From: Rhodospirillales bacterium
GTDB lineage: Bacteria > Pseudomonadota > Alphaproteobacteria > UBA828
Assembly (NCBI GenBank): GCA_026712885.1
Contig: JAPOPO010000178.1
Span: forward strand, 1 to 5,188
Reading direction: 5' to 3'
Length of the DNA stretch: 5,188 nucleotides
Made by a program: the position numbers and the translations under genes. The notes below the pieces were generated by a model, which was not told the DNA's origin, searched no databases, and saw nothing but the letters and a program-made list of their open reading frames with translations. Shown here piece by piece: positions 1-5,188 of the stretch (within the stretch, counting starts at the first letter, position 1; every line of letters starts with the position of its first letter).

Positions 1-1
1 C

Positions 2-151
2 CGCTTCCAGACTCCCGGCGGCGGCGGTTGGGGCGATCCGCGCGGGCGCTCCCGCGAGCAGGTGATCGAGGACGTGGCCGAGGGCTATATCTCCCCCGCC
101 TCGGCGCGGGAGAACTACGGCCTCGACGGCGCTGCCGAAGCGGCGGAGTAG
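2..151 (+). CDS. hyuB: Hydantoinase B / oxoprolinase family protein, C-terminal end (partial)
   Basis: This is the last 49 codons plus TAG stop of a gene that begins left of the window. The fragment reads RFQTPGGGGWGDP and then a helical tail (VIEDVAEGYISPASARENYGL). The glycine-rich TPGGGGWGDP followed by a 'DV..G.ISP..AR..YG' tail is the standard C-terminus of the HyuB family (N-methylhydantoinase subunit B, 5-oxoprolinase C-terminal half). Family knowledge: these cytoplasmic enzymes carry out ATP-dependent opening of hydantoin or 5-oxoproline rings, usually with a HyuA partner encoded next door; the partner would be outside the window. Substrate cannot be told from this tail, and acetone carboxylase-type or fused oxoprolinase relatives share it. 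The gene converges on the CCA gene with a 10-base gap. No G+C or codon oddity is visible in so short a piece. Confidence 0.85.
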   Translation, partial: RFQTPGGGGWGDPRGRSREQVIEDVAEGYISPASARENYGLDGAAEAAE

Positions 152-161
152 GGCAGGGCAG

Positions 162-1424
162 CTACCCCAGGCGGCTCTCCGCAACGAGGGCGTCGAGCCG
201 CTCGAGCAGGGCGGTGCGGTCGGGCGCGAAGTCGCGCTCGATCCACCAGTCCTCGACGGTTTTGAGGAGCTGGCCGACCTTCGGCCCCGCGTCAACGCCC
301 TGCGCCAGCACGTCCGACCCGGTCAGGGGGAACGCCGGCGCCTGCCACGCCCTGGCGGTCTCCATCATTGCCCGCCTGGTCGTCTCCGACCCGGCTTTGT
401 CCTGTACGGCCCAGGTCATCAGTATCAGGTCACGGACGCGGTCCGAGCCGAGCCGATAAAGCAAGGCCCGCAGGTCGCGAGCGTCGAGATCGTCGTTCAA
501 CGCGGCAGGCAAGTCCGTGAGCGCTGCGAGGCGGGCGCCGTCGTCGCCGGAAAGGCGCCAGCGGTTGACGAGCACACTCAATGCAGCGAAATCGGACGCC
601 CCGTAGTAGGTATCGAGCATCAGGGAGGTGAGGCGCCTGACAGGGTCGGCTTCCGCATGGTTGTTCTCAATCGCGACCAGACGGGCGAGGTATTCGGTTC
701 CCTGCACCTCCGGCATCAGCTCTGCGAGCACACCGATTTCCCGCATCGTCTCGATGGCGGGAACGGGATCAGGGGCAGCCAGCAGCTTCAGCATTTCGGC
801 CTGCACCCGCTCGCCCGAGAGCGACGGGATCGTGCGTGCAGCATCCTTGCAAGCGGCGAGTGCATCGTCGTCCGGCTCGCCCCGCCCGTACCAGGCGTCG
901 AAGCGGAAGAAGCGGAGGATGCGCAGGTGGTCCTCGGCGATGCGTGTGGCGGGGTCGCCGACGAAGCGCACGCGACCGGCCTTCAGGTCCTCTTGCCCGC
1001 CGAAATAGTCGTAGAGCGTGCCGTCAGGCGCAGCGCTCATGGCGTTGATGGTGATGTCGCGCCGCGCCGCGTCCTCCCGCCAGTCGTCGGTGAAGGCGAC
1101 CTCCGCGTGGCGGCCGTCGGTGCGCTCGTCGCGCCTGAGCGTGGTGATCTCGTAGCGCTCGCCGCCGGCGAGTGCCGTGACCGTGCCGTGCTCGATGCCG
1201 CGCGGGACGGTGCGGGTCTCGATGCCGGCATTCTCCAGCAGCGCCAACACCCGCTCGGGCGGATCGGGTGTGCCGATGTCGATATCGGCGCTCTCGCGGC
1301 CGAGCAGCGCGTCGCGCACGCAGCCGCCGACGAAGCGGACATCGGCGCCATCGGCGGTGAGCGCGTCGATCACAGCGCGCGTCGCCGGCGCCGTGATCCA
1401 GGGAGCGTGGACGGTGTGCTCCAC
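162..1424 (-). CDS. cca: CCA tRNA nucleotidyltransferase (class II poly(A) polymerase-like)
   Basis: A 420-residue cytoplasmic enzyme that adds or repairs the 3'-terminal CCA of tRNAs using CTP and ATP. The class II nucleotidyltransferase signatures appear in order: GGCVRD (residues 33-38), the metal-binding DID pair (47-49), the RRD base-recognition stretch followed by ITINAM (121-129), EDHLR of motif D (164-168), and an ER..AEMLKLL motif (205-215). The C-terminal half (about 220-420) is the helical tRNA-binding region. No HD phosphohydrolase motif is seen, so it looks like the short form. The frame is open to 1730, giving 522 codons, but the extra 102 codons lie over the DUF6111 gene and look like low-complexity shadow translation. 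I therefore place the start at the GTG at 1424, 11 bases after the DUF6111 stop and about 30 residues before the first motif. No good Shine-Dalgarno precedes it, consistent with translation coupled to the upstream gene. It is the last gene of the operon. Bacterial poly(A) polymerase is the only realistic alternative; function is near certain, the start less so. Confidence 0.95.
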   Translation of the reverse strand: MEHTVHAPWITAPATRAVIDALTADGADVRFVGGCVRDALLGRESADIDIGTPDPPERVLALLENAGIETRTVPRGIEHGTVTALAGGERYEITTLRRDERTDGRHAEVAFTDDWREDAARRDITINAMSAAPDGTLYDYFGGQEDLKAGRVRFVGDPATRIAEDHLRILRFFRFDAWYGRGEPDDDALAACKDAARTIPSLSGERVQAEMLKLLAAPDPVPAIETMREIGVLAELMPEVQGTEYLARLVAIENNHAEADPVRRLTSLMLDTYYGASDFAALSVLVNRWRLSGDDGARLAALTDLPAALNDDLDARDLRALLYRLGSDRVRDLILMTWAVQDKAGSETTRRAMMETARAWQAPAFPLTGSDVLAQGVDAGPKVGQLLKTVEDWWIERDFAPDRTALLERLDALVAESRLG

Positions 1425-1435
1425 CGAACGAGTGC

Positions 1436-1714
1436 TCAGTCGATGACCTCGCCGGGGACGATCTCGCCGTCGACGATGCGCGCCGGCACGTAGGTGCCCT
1501 CGGGGTCGCCGCCGACGGTCAGCGCCCATCCCCCCAGGCTCGCCGCCGCCAGCACGAGGCCGCTGCCGAGGAGCCTCACCCACGGCACCTTGCGCAGCTG
1601 CGCCGCCATATGGCTGCGGCTCAGCTGCATCCGTCGCGACAGGATGAGGAACGCGAAGTAGAGGATCGTCGGCGCGAGCAGGATCAGGATATGGATCAGG
1701 GTGGTTCTCAGCAT
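1436..1714 (-). CDS. Small two-helix membrane protein, DUF6111 family
   Basis: A 92-residue protein of unknown function. Seen directly: a hydrophobic segment at residues 6-25 (IHILILLAPTILYFAFLIL core), a basic stretch with several Arg/Lys at 27-48, a second hydrophobic segment at 49-67 (LLGSGLVLAAASLGGWALTV), then a 25-residue polar tail containing the motif TYVPARIVDG.I.PG. Two membrane spans with a short basic loop predict both ends on the periplasmic side and the basic loop in the cytoplasm. The layout and the 'YVPAR..DG.IVPG' tail match what I remember of the alphaproteobacterial DUF6111 family, which commonly sits beside CCA tRNA nucleotidyltransferase. Its ATG overlaps the end of the Nudix gene by 7 bases and its stop is 11 bases before the cca start, so it is almost certainly translated as part of the operon. 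The overlapping ATG at 1714 is the only start that keeps the first helix. No function is inferred. Confidence 0.85.
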   Translation of the reverse strand: MLRTTLIHILILLAPTILYFAFLILSRRMQLSRSHMAAQLRKVPWVRLLGSGLVLAAASLGGWALTVGGDPEGTYVPARIVDGEIVPGEVID

Positions 1715-2370
1715 GACACGCGCACCACATCCCGGAAGTTGACGAGAATCGCCGCCGTAGCGCCCCAGATATGATACGCCTCGTAGGGCATCACGTAAAA
1801 ACGCCGCTCGACCCCGCCGATGGTCATCTTGTCGCGCCGGTAGTTGGCGGGCTCCAGCACGAAGGAGAGCGGCACCTCGAAGACCTCGGCGACCTCGCGG
1901 GTATCCGCCTCGAAGGCCGGCGGCGCCGTGACGAAGCCGACGACCGGGGTGATGCGATAGCCGGTGCCCACCAGATAGTCGTCGAGCCGGCCGACGATCT
2001 CGACCTCCGATGCGGGCAGCCCGATCTCCTCCTCGGCCTCCCGCAGCGCCGTTCTCTGCGGGGTCCCGTCCTCCGGGTCGGCCCGGCCACCGGGGAAGCT
2101 GATCTGGCCCGCGTGACGCGCGAGCCGCTCGGCCCGGCGGGTGAGCAGCACGGAGAGAGCGCCGGCACGCTCGACCACGGCGACGAGGACGGCGGCAGGC
2201 GTGATCGGTTCGGACGGCGGTAGGCGGCCCCAGGACTCTTCGCTGTGACGAAGCGAGCCGGGAATGCGGGCCGCAGGCGCCCGCTCCGCCGCGGCGATGA
2301 CCGCCTCCCACGGCTGGTCCGGCGCGCCCGGCGCCTGTTGCGCCACGGCGCGCAGAATGTCGGCTTGCAT
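1708..2370 (-). CDS. Nudix CoA pyrophosphatase (NudL/YeaB-like)
   Basis: A 220-residue Nudix hydrolase predicted to split coenzyme A (or oxidised/acyl-CoA) into 3',5'-ADP and 4'-phosphopantetheine with Mg or Mn, in the cytoplasm. Two signatures identify the CoA branch. The first is the pre-Nudix block LLTRRA...R..G.ISFPGG at residues 75-95, the UPF0035 pattern that distinguishes CoA pyrophosphatases from other Nudix enzymes. The second is the Nudix box from G94/G95 through ALREAEEEIGL (108-118), with metal-ligand glutamates at 111, 114 and 115. The C-terminal YEAYHIWGATAAIL segment also matches NudL-type enzymes. It is longer than E. coli NudL (about 190 residues) because of an N-terminal helical extension of some 50 residues, usual in alphaproteobacteria. 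The reading frame is open far upstream, but the ATG at 2370 is chosen because it lies 20 bases after the DUF1285 stop and everything before it is shadow of that gene. It precedes and overlaps the DUF6111 gene. Confidence 0.93.
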   Translation of the reverse strand: MQADILRAVAQQAPGAPDQPWEAVIAAAERAPAARIPGSLRHSEESWGRLPPSEPITPAAVLVAVVERAGALSVLLTRRAERLARHAGQISFPGGRADPEDGTPQRTALREAEEEIGLPASEVEIVGRLDDYLVGTGYRITPVVGFVTAPPAFEADTREVAEVFEVPLSFVLEPANYRRDKMTIGGVERRFYVMPYEAYHIWGATAAILVNFRDVVRVSC

Positions 2371-2390
2371 CGACGGGGCTCGTCTGGCGC

Positions 2391-2909
2391 TCAGGCCGTG
2401 TCGTCGAAGGGGAAGAACACGCCGTCGCTCCAGACGCCGAGCACCGGGCGGCCCTTGATCTCCCGCTCGACGCAGAGCTCCACCAGTGGATAGTAGGCGG
2501 CGCGTGCCACCCGCGCCTCCAGGCCGTCGCGAACGGTGAGATAGGGCGCCTTCTCGTCGGACCCCGGCAGGGAGCGGAAGGCGAGGGGATGTGCGGCGTC
2601 GGCGCTCACCCACTCGTCCAGGTTGGTGCGAAAGCGCAAGCGCTGGCCCTCGCCGTTGCCTTCGGCCTCCATCTCGACTGCGATGAAGGGCACGTCGTCC
2701 ACGACAATGCGCGCTTTCTCGACCGGGGTGACGAGCCAATAATCGTTGTCCTCGCGCCTCAGTACGCTCGCGAAGAGCTTGACCAGTGGGAGCCGGCCGA
2801 TGGGGCAGCCTTCGTGGAACCACGTGCCGTCGCCCGCGATCCTGATGTCGATGTCGCCGCAGAAGAGCTGCGGCGGCCGCCCGGCTGCCGGTACCTGCGA
2901 TTCGCCCAT
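2391..2909 (-). CDS. DUF1285 domain protein
   Basis: A 172-residue soluble protein of unknown biochemical function. The DUF1285 family is recognised from CGDIDIRIAGDGTWFHEG (residues 17-34), PIGRLPLVKLFASVLRR (36-52), YWLVTPVEKARI (57-68), VDDVPFIAVE (70-79) and the RFRTNLDEWV block (92-101) ahead of HPL. The C-terminal part (about 120-172: YLTVRDGLEARVARAAYYPLVEL...FPF) is also family-typical, so the gene appears complete. No signal peptide or membrane segment is seen. Structures of family members are known from structural genomics, but I know of no assigned reaction. It is the first gene of the run with the Nudix, DUF6111 and cca genes (20-base gap to the next). ATG at 2909 is the first in-frame start before the domain. 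It has no Shine-Dalgarno in the preceding bases, but a TATACT box lies just six bases upstream (see the regulatory entry). Confidence 0.92.
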   Translation of the reverse strand: MGESQVPAAGRPPQLFCGDIDIRIAGDGTWFHEGCPIGRLPLVKLFASVLRREDNDYWLVTPVEKARIVVDDVPFIAVEMEAEGNGEGQRLRFRTNLDEWVSADAAHPLAFRSLPGSDEKAPYLTVRDGLEARVARAAYYPLVELCVEREIKGRPVLGVWSDGVFFPFDDTA

Positions 2910-2915
2910 GCGCGC

Positions 2916-2921
2916 AGTATA
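2916..2921 (-). promoter_or_regulatory. Candidate -10 box of the DUF1285-nudix-DUF6111-cca operon
   Basis: On the coding strand TATACT ends six bases before the DUF1285 ATG (2909). It differs from the TATAAT consensus at one position and is AT-rich within very GC-rich DNA. Initiation at the usual distance of about seven bases would fall on or next to the A of the start codon, giving a leaderless message, which fits the missing Shine-Dalgarno. Against it: no TTGACA-like hexamer lies 16-19 bases upstream. The nearest, TTGGCA at 2954-2959, is 32 bases away, too far to pair with it. This is inference from a single hexamer. Confidence 0.3.
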
Positions 2922-2957
2922 GCCACGCGATCGAGCTTGGGCGCCATGTTCGGTGCC

Positions 2958-2996
2958 AAAAGCAGAGGGCCGCCCCCACCGTGGCGGATGCGGCCC
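2958..2996 (-). terminator. Possible intrinsic terminator after acoC
   Basis: Downstream of acoC on its own strand lies an inverted repeat: GGGCCGC (2996-2990) and GCGGCCC (2973-2967). The 16-base spacer can pair further (CCGCC against GGGGG, around an ACGGT loop). The stem is followed by TCTGCTTTT (2966-2958), which supplies a short T-rich tract. The stem is strong but the T run is only four bases, so efficiency is uncertain. It sits between the aco operon and the DUF1285 operon, where a terminator would be expected. A much smaller CCC-TTCG-GGG hairpin lies directly after the acoC stop (3014-3023). Confidence 0.45.
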
Positions 2997-3023
2997 ATTG
3001 CTCGAACGGAATTCCCCGAAGGG

Positions 3024-4133
3024 TCAGCCGACGCGCTCGTCGATCAGCCGGTTCACTTCGGTGGCGGCCTCCATCTGCACCATGTGGCCCTGGCCCTCCA
3101 TCACCGTACAGTCCACGCCCTCCGGCAGGCCGTCGGCATGGGAGGCTGGGATGATCTGGTCGCCGGCGCCCCAGATGACGAGGGTGGACACGCTGCCCGC
3201 CACGTCGCGCAGGTCTTCGGCCTGCGCGCCATCGGGTGCGAAGGCGTCCCGGACCGTGCCGAGCGCGGCGGTGACGCCGTCGATCCGCTTGAAGGCGAGC
3301 AGATCGTTGATGAGCTGGCGGGTGACCAGTGCCGGATCGCTGAACAGCTTCTCGACGTGGGGCTTGAGGTCCTTCCGGCGCTCGGCCGAGATGAAGCCCT
3401 CGAGATAGTCCCCGTCGATATCGCTGCCCAGACCGGCGCTCCCGATCAGGGTGATCGACGCGACCCGCCCCGGCGCCGCGCGCGCCACGGCGAGCGCGAT
3501 GGCGCCGCCCATGGAGTGGCCCACGAGATGAGCGGACTCGATCTCCAGCGCATCGGCGAAGCCGGTGACGATATCGGCGAAGAAGCCGACGGAGCCGTCG
3601 CCCACGTCCTTGCTAGAGCTGCCGTGCCCCGGCAGGTCGAGGGCGTGGACCACGCGCTTGGCGGCGAGCGCCTCGTGGTTGAAGAGCCAGTTGTTGAGGT
3701 CGCCGCCGAAGCCGTGGATCAGGATGACCGGCGTGCCGCCTTCGCCCCGCGTGAGGTAACGGATGGAGCGCCCCGCGACCTCCACGGTCTCGGTGGCGGG
3801 TCCGCTGTCCTCGTCGTCGTCCTCGGGCGGCACGAAGTTGGCCAGGAAGTCGGTGACGAAGGCGTCGATATCGCCGTCGGCAACGCTCTCGTCCGCGACC
3901 ACGCCGAGCAGGCCGCCCACCGGCAGCACGTCGCCTTCCTGGGCGACGCAGCGACGGAGCGTGCCCGCGTCCGCCGCCTCGACCGCACTGGAGATCTTCT
4001 CCGTCTCGATGTCGATAATCTCATCGCCCGGTGTGATCGGGTCTCCTTCGCCAACGAGCCATCCGGCGACCTTCCCCTCCTTCATGGAGAGGCCCCATTT
4101 GGGCATGCAAATGGTGCGAATGCCTTCGCTCAT
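3024..4133 (-). CDS. acoC: AcoC: acetoin dehydrogenase E2-type subunit (lipoyl domain fused to alpha/beta hydrolase)
   Basis: A 369-residue E2-like subunit of the acetoin dehydrogenase complex, expected to take an acetyl group from E1 onto its lipoyl arm and deliver it to CoA. Domain 1 (residues 5-80) is a biotinyl-lipoyl domain starting MPKWGLSMKEG, with the lipoylated lysine predicted at K46 in ETEKISS. A short, strongly acidic linker follows (PPEDDDEDSG, 102-111). Domain 2 (117-369) is an alpha/beta hydrolase: HGFGGDLNNW oxyanion region (140-149), nucleophile S207 in GHSMGG, acid D325 in GAGDQIIP and H350 in GQGHMVQME. The E1/E3-binding peripheral domain and the usual E2 acyltransferase fold are absent. 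This architecture, the length and the DLNNWLFNH stretch match the AcoC proteins of Pseudomonas and Cupriavidus closely, as I recall those sequences. The ATG overlaps the acoB stop by four bases (ATGA), with GGAG 8 bases upstream, so translation is probably coupled. A lipoyl-hydrolase for another alpha-dicarbonyl is a less likely reading. Confidence 0.93.
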   Translation of the reverse strand: MSEGIRTICMPKWGLSMKEGKVAGWLVGEGDPITPGDEIIDIETEKISSAVEAADAGTLRRCVAQEGDVLPVGGLLGVVADESVADGDIDAFVTDFLANFVPPEDDDEDSGPATETVEVAGRSIRYLTRGEGGTPVILIHGFGGDLNNWLFNHEALAAKRVVHALDLPGHGSSSKDVGDGSVGFFADIVTGFADALEIESAHLVGHSMGGAIALAVARAAPGRVASITLIGSAGLGSDIDGDYLEGFISAERRKDLKPHVEKLFSDPALVTRQLINDLLAFKRIDGVTAALGTVRDAFAPDGAQAEDLRDVAGSVSTLVIWGAGDQIIPASHADGLPEGVDCTVMEGQGHMVQMEAATEVNRLIDERVG

Positions 4134-5143
4134 TTGCTGGACTCCATCACCGCCTTCACGGCCCGCTGCACCGCCGCCGCGTCGGGGATGTAGAGATCCT
4201 CGAGCGTGTCGGAAAACGGCACCGGCGTGTGCGGGGCGGTCACCTGCTTGATCGGCCCCTTGAGCGAGGCGAAGGCCTTCTCGCAGACCATCGCCGCGAT
4301 GTCGGTGGCCATGTTGCAGCGCGGGTGCGCCTCGTCGAGCACAACGAGCCTTCCGGTGTTCTCCACCGTCTCGATGACGGTGTCATCGTCAAGCGGCGAG
4401 GTGGTGCGCAGGTCGACGATCTCGCACTCGATGCCGTCGCCGGCAAGCGCGTTCGCCGCTTCTAACGCCACGTGGACCATGCGCCCGAGCGTCACGATAG
4501 AGACGTCGTCACCCTCGCGCACGATGTTAGCTTCACCGAAGGGGAGCGCGTAGGGCTCCTCCGGCACATCGCCTTCCAGCGTGTAGAGCGCCTTGTGCTC
4601 GCAGAAGATCACCGGGTCGTTGTCGCGGATCGCCTGAATCAGCAGCCCTTTGGCGTCGTAGGGGGTCGCCGGGGTCACGACCTTGAGGCCGGGGATGTGG
4701 GTGAACACCGGATAGAGGCACTGCGAGTGCTGTGCGGCGGCGCGGAGGCCTGCACCGTACATGGTGCGGATCACCACCGGGGTCTCGGCCTTGCCGCCGA
4801 ACATGTAGCGGAACTTCGCCGCCTGATTGAAGATCTGGTCGAAGCAGACGCCCATGAAGTCGATGAACATCAGCTCCGCGACCGGGCGCAGACCCGAGGT
4901 CGCCGCGCCGACGGCGGCGCCGATGAACGCGGATTCGCTGATCGGCGTGTCCATCACCCGATCGCCGTACTTGCCGTAGAGCCCCTTGGTAATGCCGAGC
5001 GGCCCGCCCCAGGCGTCGCGCTCGCCATCGGTGCCGAGACCGCCCGCCACGTCCTCGCCCATGATGACGACGGTCTCGTCGCGCTCCATCTCCTGGGCGA
5101 GGGCTTCGTTGATTGCCTGCTGGTAGGTGACTGTGCGTGCCAT
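4130..5143 (-). CDS. acoB: AcoB: acetoin dehydrogenase E1 component, beta subunit (ThDP-dependent)
   Basis: A complete 337-residue E1 beta subunit that pairs with E1 alpha to form the ThDP-dependent heterotetramer cleaving acetoin to acetaldehyde and an enzyme-bound acetyl unit. The N-terminal pyrimidine-binding domain begins ARTVTYQQAINEALAQEM. It carries MGEDVAGG (28-35), DTPISE (65-70) with E70 in the position of the glutamate that activates the ThDP aminopyrimidine, and AAQHSQ (136-141) with H139 in the conserved active-site position. The transketolase C-terminal domain follows from about residue 200 (DDVSIVTLGRMVHVALEAA, then DLRTTSPLDDD and APHTPVPFSD). The segment between GEDVAGG and the first GLYGKYG (about 36-60, with ERDAWGGPLG) is longer than in pyruvate or branched-chain E1 beta and is typical of AcoB, which is why acetoin is preferred over pyruvate as substrate. 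ATG at 5143 has a good GAGGGA ribosome site 7 bases upstream. It lies 15 bases after the E1 alpha stop and overlaps acoC by 4. Confidence 0.93.
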   Translation of the reverse strand: MARTVTYQQAINEALAQEMERDETVVIMGEDVAGGLGTDGERDAWGGPLGITKGLYGKYGDRVMDTPISESAFIGAAVGAATSGLRPVAELMFIDFMGVCFDQIFNQAAKFRYMFGGKAETPVVIRTMYGAGLRAAAQHSQCLYPVFTHIPGLKVVTPATPYDAKGLLIQAIRDNDPVIFCEHKALYTLEGDVPEEPYALPFGEANIVREGDDVSIVTLGRMVHVALEAANALAGDGIECEIVDLRTTSPLDDDTVIETVENTGRLVVLDEAHPRCNMATDIAAMVCEKAFASLKGPIKQVTAPHTPVPFSDTLEDLYIPDAAAVQRAVKAVMESSK

Positions 5144-5158
5144 GACTCTTTCCCTCGC

Positions 5159-5188
5159 TCAGTAGGACACGTAGACGTCGGTGAGAAG
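5159..5188 (-). CDS. acoA: E1 component alpha subunit, extreme C-terminus (partial, probable acoA)
   Basis: Only the last nine codons (LLTDVYVSY) and a TGA stop are inside the window; the rest lies beyond its right edge. A DVYVSY-like ending occurs in ThDP-dependent dehydrogenase E1 alpha subunits, and the position 15 bases before an AcoB-type E1 beta gene on the same strand is where alpha is almost always found. The identity rests mainly on that context, since nine residues contain no domain or catalytic motif. If correct, the protein supplies the ThDP diphosphate-binding half of the acetoin-cleaving E1. Confidence 0.65.
   Translation of the reverse strand, partial: LLTDVYVSY

Noticed and set aside
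657..1493. A 278-codon plus-strand open frame opposite cca
   Set aside because: It is antisense to the whole conserved core of the CCA enzyme and shows no domain; composition is that of a shadow frame.
2022..2095. Nudix box that seems one residue longer than the textbook G-x5-E-x7-RE pattern
   Set aside because: CoA pyrophosphatases such as E. coli NudL have the same spacing between GG and ALRE, so this is normal for the subfamily and not a defect.
1436..2311. A 291-codon version of the DUF6111 gene beginning at 2311
   Set aside because: The first 199 codons overlap the Nudix gene and are Arg/Gly/Ala-rich without hydrophobic or conserved segments. The real protein starts at the ATG at 1714, directly before the first membrane helix.
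2371..2979. An N-terminal extension of the Nudix protein giving 423 residues
   Set aside because: The extra codons overlap the complete DUF1285 gene in another frame and are Arg/Ala-rich noise; the ATG at 2370 gives a family-sized protein.
2759..2998. A minus-strand frame with ATG at 2998 running through the gap into DUF1285
   Set aside because: It uses a different frame from the conserved DUF1285 protein and has no family features; it most likely exists because stops are rare in GC-rich DNA.
2589..4193. A 534-codon open frame on the plus strand opposite acoC and the DUF1285 gene
   Set aside because: It runs antisense through two confidently identified genes and the gap between them. Its translation is Val/Ala/Asp/Gly/Arg-rich with no recognisable motif, the usual mirror of GC-rich coding sequence.

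Overview
The window is GC-rich, gene-dense bacterial DNA. The gene content and proteins (a DUF1285 / Nudix CoA pyrophosphatase / DUF6111 / CCA-adding enzyme run) fit an alphaproteobacterium, probably Rhodospirillales-like. That assignment rests on recognising protein families and not on any phylogenetic marker. Seven genes lie on the minus strand; only the fragment at the left edge is on the plus strand. There is no rRNA, tRNA, CRISPR array, insertion sequence or phage gene, and the longest stretch without a gene is 114 bases.

Layout, left to right: (1) positions 2-151, plus strand, the last 49 codons of a hydantoinase B / oxoprolinase-type protein, ending 10 bases from the convergent CCA gene. 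(2) Positions 162-2909, minus strand, a tightly packed four-gene run read right to left: DUF1285 protein, Nudix CoA pyrophosphatase, small membrane protein (DUF6111), CCA tRNA nucleotidyltransferase. Gaps are 20 bases, a 7-base overlap and 11 bases, which indicates co-transcription. (3) Positions 2910-3023, an intergenic gap with a plausible intrinsic terminator for the upstream operon and a possible -10 box so close to the DUF1285 ATG that the message could be leaderless. (4) Positions 3024-5188, minus strand, an acetoin-dehydrogenase-type operon read right to left: the very end of the E1 alpha gene (acoA), the complete E1 beta gene (acoB), and acoC, an E2-like protein in which a lipoyl domain is joined to an alpha/beta hydrolase.

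How they work together: AcoA and AcoB form the ThDP-dependent E1 that cleaves acetoin (or a related alpha-diketone or hydroxyketone). The lipoyl arm of AcoC collects the acetyl group and passes it to CoA, giving acetyl-CoA. The E3 (dihydrolipoamide dehydrogenase) and any AcoR regulator are not in the window. The second operon is housekeeping: tRNA 3'-end CCA addition and CoA turnover, plus two proteins of unknown function. I found no clearly new system. The points most worth checking are the hydrolase-type E2, the candidate leaderless promoter, and the two uncharacterised proteins embedded in the CoA/tRNA-maintenance operon.
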